Position numbers and translations under genes: made by a program. Shown here piece after piece: positions 6,405-6,738 of a stretch of 6,738 nucleotides of DNA. The DNA comes from JAJFTV01 sp964426355 (GTDB taxonomy: Bacteria > Chloroflexota > Anaerolineae > Anaerolineales > Anaerolineaceae). A model generated the notes under the pieces. It did no database searches. It was not told the origin of the DNA and was given only the letters and a program-made list of their open reading frames with translations. Position 1 is the stretch's first letter, and the number at the start of each line of letters is the position of its first letter. The stretch lies in the NCBI GenBank assembly GCA_964426355.1, contig CAYRRA010000213.1, positions 1 through 6,738 of the forward strand, in the 5' to 3' direction.

Positions 6405-6738
6405 ATTGTGCAGCGAGCTGCATACGAACATCATCCGGAGGGATGCCCATCAATAAAACAAGTTCACTGGCAACCTTTCTAAAAACAGGCGCCGCCACAA
6501 CAGAACCCCATTTTGAGCTGGTGGGTTCTTCCAACCAGACATAGATGATAAATTTCGGGTCATCCACCGGACCCCACCCGACGAAGGATGCGTTGGTCAT
6601 ATCGGTGGTATATCCCTGTCCAGGAATGGAAATTTCACCTGTACCGGTTTTTCCAGCGATACGATACCCATCTACCAGAGCGTTGGATGCTTCTGCTTCC
6701 AGTGAGACTGCCAGCATATCCGTCAAAATGTGAGCAGT
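6403..6738 (-). CDS. ftsI: Class B penicillin-binding protein (FtsI/PBP2-type transpeptidase), C-terminal part
   Basis: Only the last 111 residues are in the window; the 5' part lies beyond base 6738 and the reading frame is open to the edge. The fragment carries the third penicillin-binding motif, KTGTGE, at about residues 29-34 of the visible part, followed by NASFVGWGP and FIIYVWLEEP, which form the end strands of the transpeptidase fold, and the closing helix APVFRKVASELVLLMGIPPDD. These are typical of septal class B PBPs that crosslink the glycan made by FtsW. The catalytic SxxK and SxN motifs should be upstream and cannot be seen. The protein ends about 80 residues after KTGT and has no PASTA domains. 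Its place before murF, mraY, murD and ftsW favours the division PBP over an elongation PBP2. The stop is TAA at 6403-6405. Confidence 0.92.
   Translation of the reverse strand, partial: TAHILTDMLAVSLEAEASNALVDGYRIAGKTGTGEISIPGQGYTTDMTNASFVGWGPVDDPKFIIYVWLEEPTSSKWGSVVAAPVFRKVASELVLLMGIPPDDVRMQLAAQ

Noticed and set aside
1..6738. Mobile element, CRISPR array, tRNA/rRNA or a new defence-type system
   Set aside because: I saw no direct-repeat arrays, no transposase or integrase motifs and no RNA gene signatures; the window is filled by housekeeping cell-wall genes.

Overview
This window is a tightly packed, single-strand piece of a bacterial division and cell wall (dcw) cluster. All real genes lie on the minus strand, so the transcription order runs from high to low coordinates: the C-terminal end of a class B penicillin-binding protein (ftsI-type), murF, mraY, murD, ftsW, murG, and the start of a small CvpA-like membrane protein that runs off the left edge. 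Almost every base is coding. The only clear gap is 9 bases between ftsI and murF. The other junctions overlap: 8 bases at murF/mraY, 4 at mraY/murD, about 22 at murD/ftsW (or a 2-base gap with the later ftsW start), 80 at ftsW/murG and 4 at murG/cvpA.

The proteins form a pathway. MurD adds D-Glu and MurF adds D-Ala-D-Ala to the UDP-MurNAc peptide. MraY moves the product onto undecaprenyl phosphate (lipid I), and MurG adds GlcNAc (lipid II). FtsW polymerises glycan strands at the septum, and the FtsI-type transpeptidase crosslinks them. The overlaps and the Shine-Dalgarno sequences inside upstream genes suggest one polycistronic message with translational coupling. I see no promoter or terminator in the window.

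The likely source is a member of the Chloroflexota, probably Anaerolineae-like. This is an inference from the style of the MurG (GGTGGG loop, PDIEP in place of the usual HExN) and MurF (HSVHTAL) motifs and from the gene order without murE between ftsI and murF. I could not check it by search. Apart from motif deviations, murE's absence and the long ftsW/murG overlap, the region looks like ordinary housekeeping DNA. I found no evidence of a new system, mobile element, CRISPR array or RNA gene.
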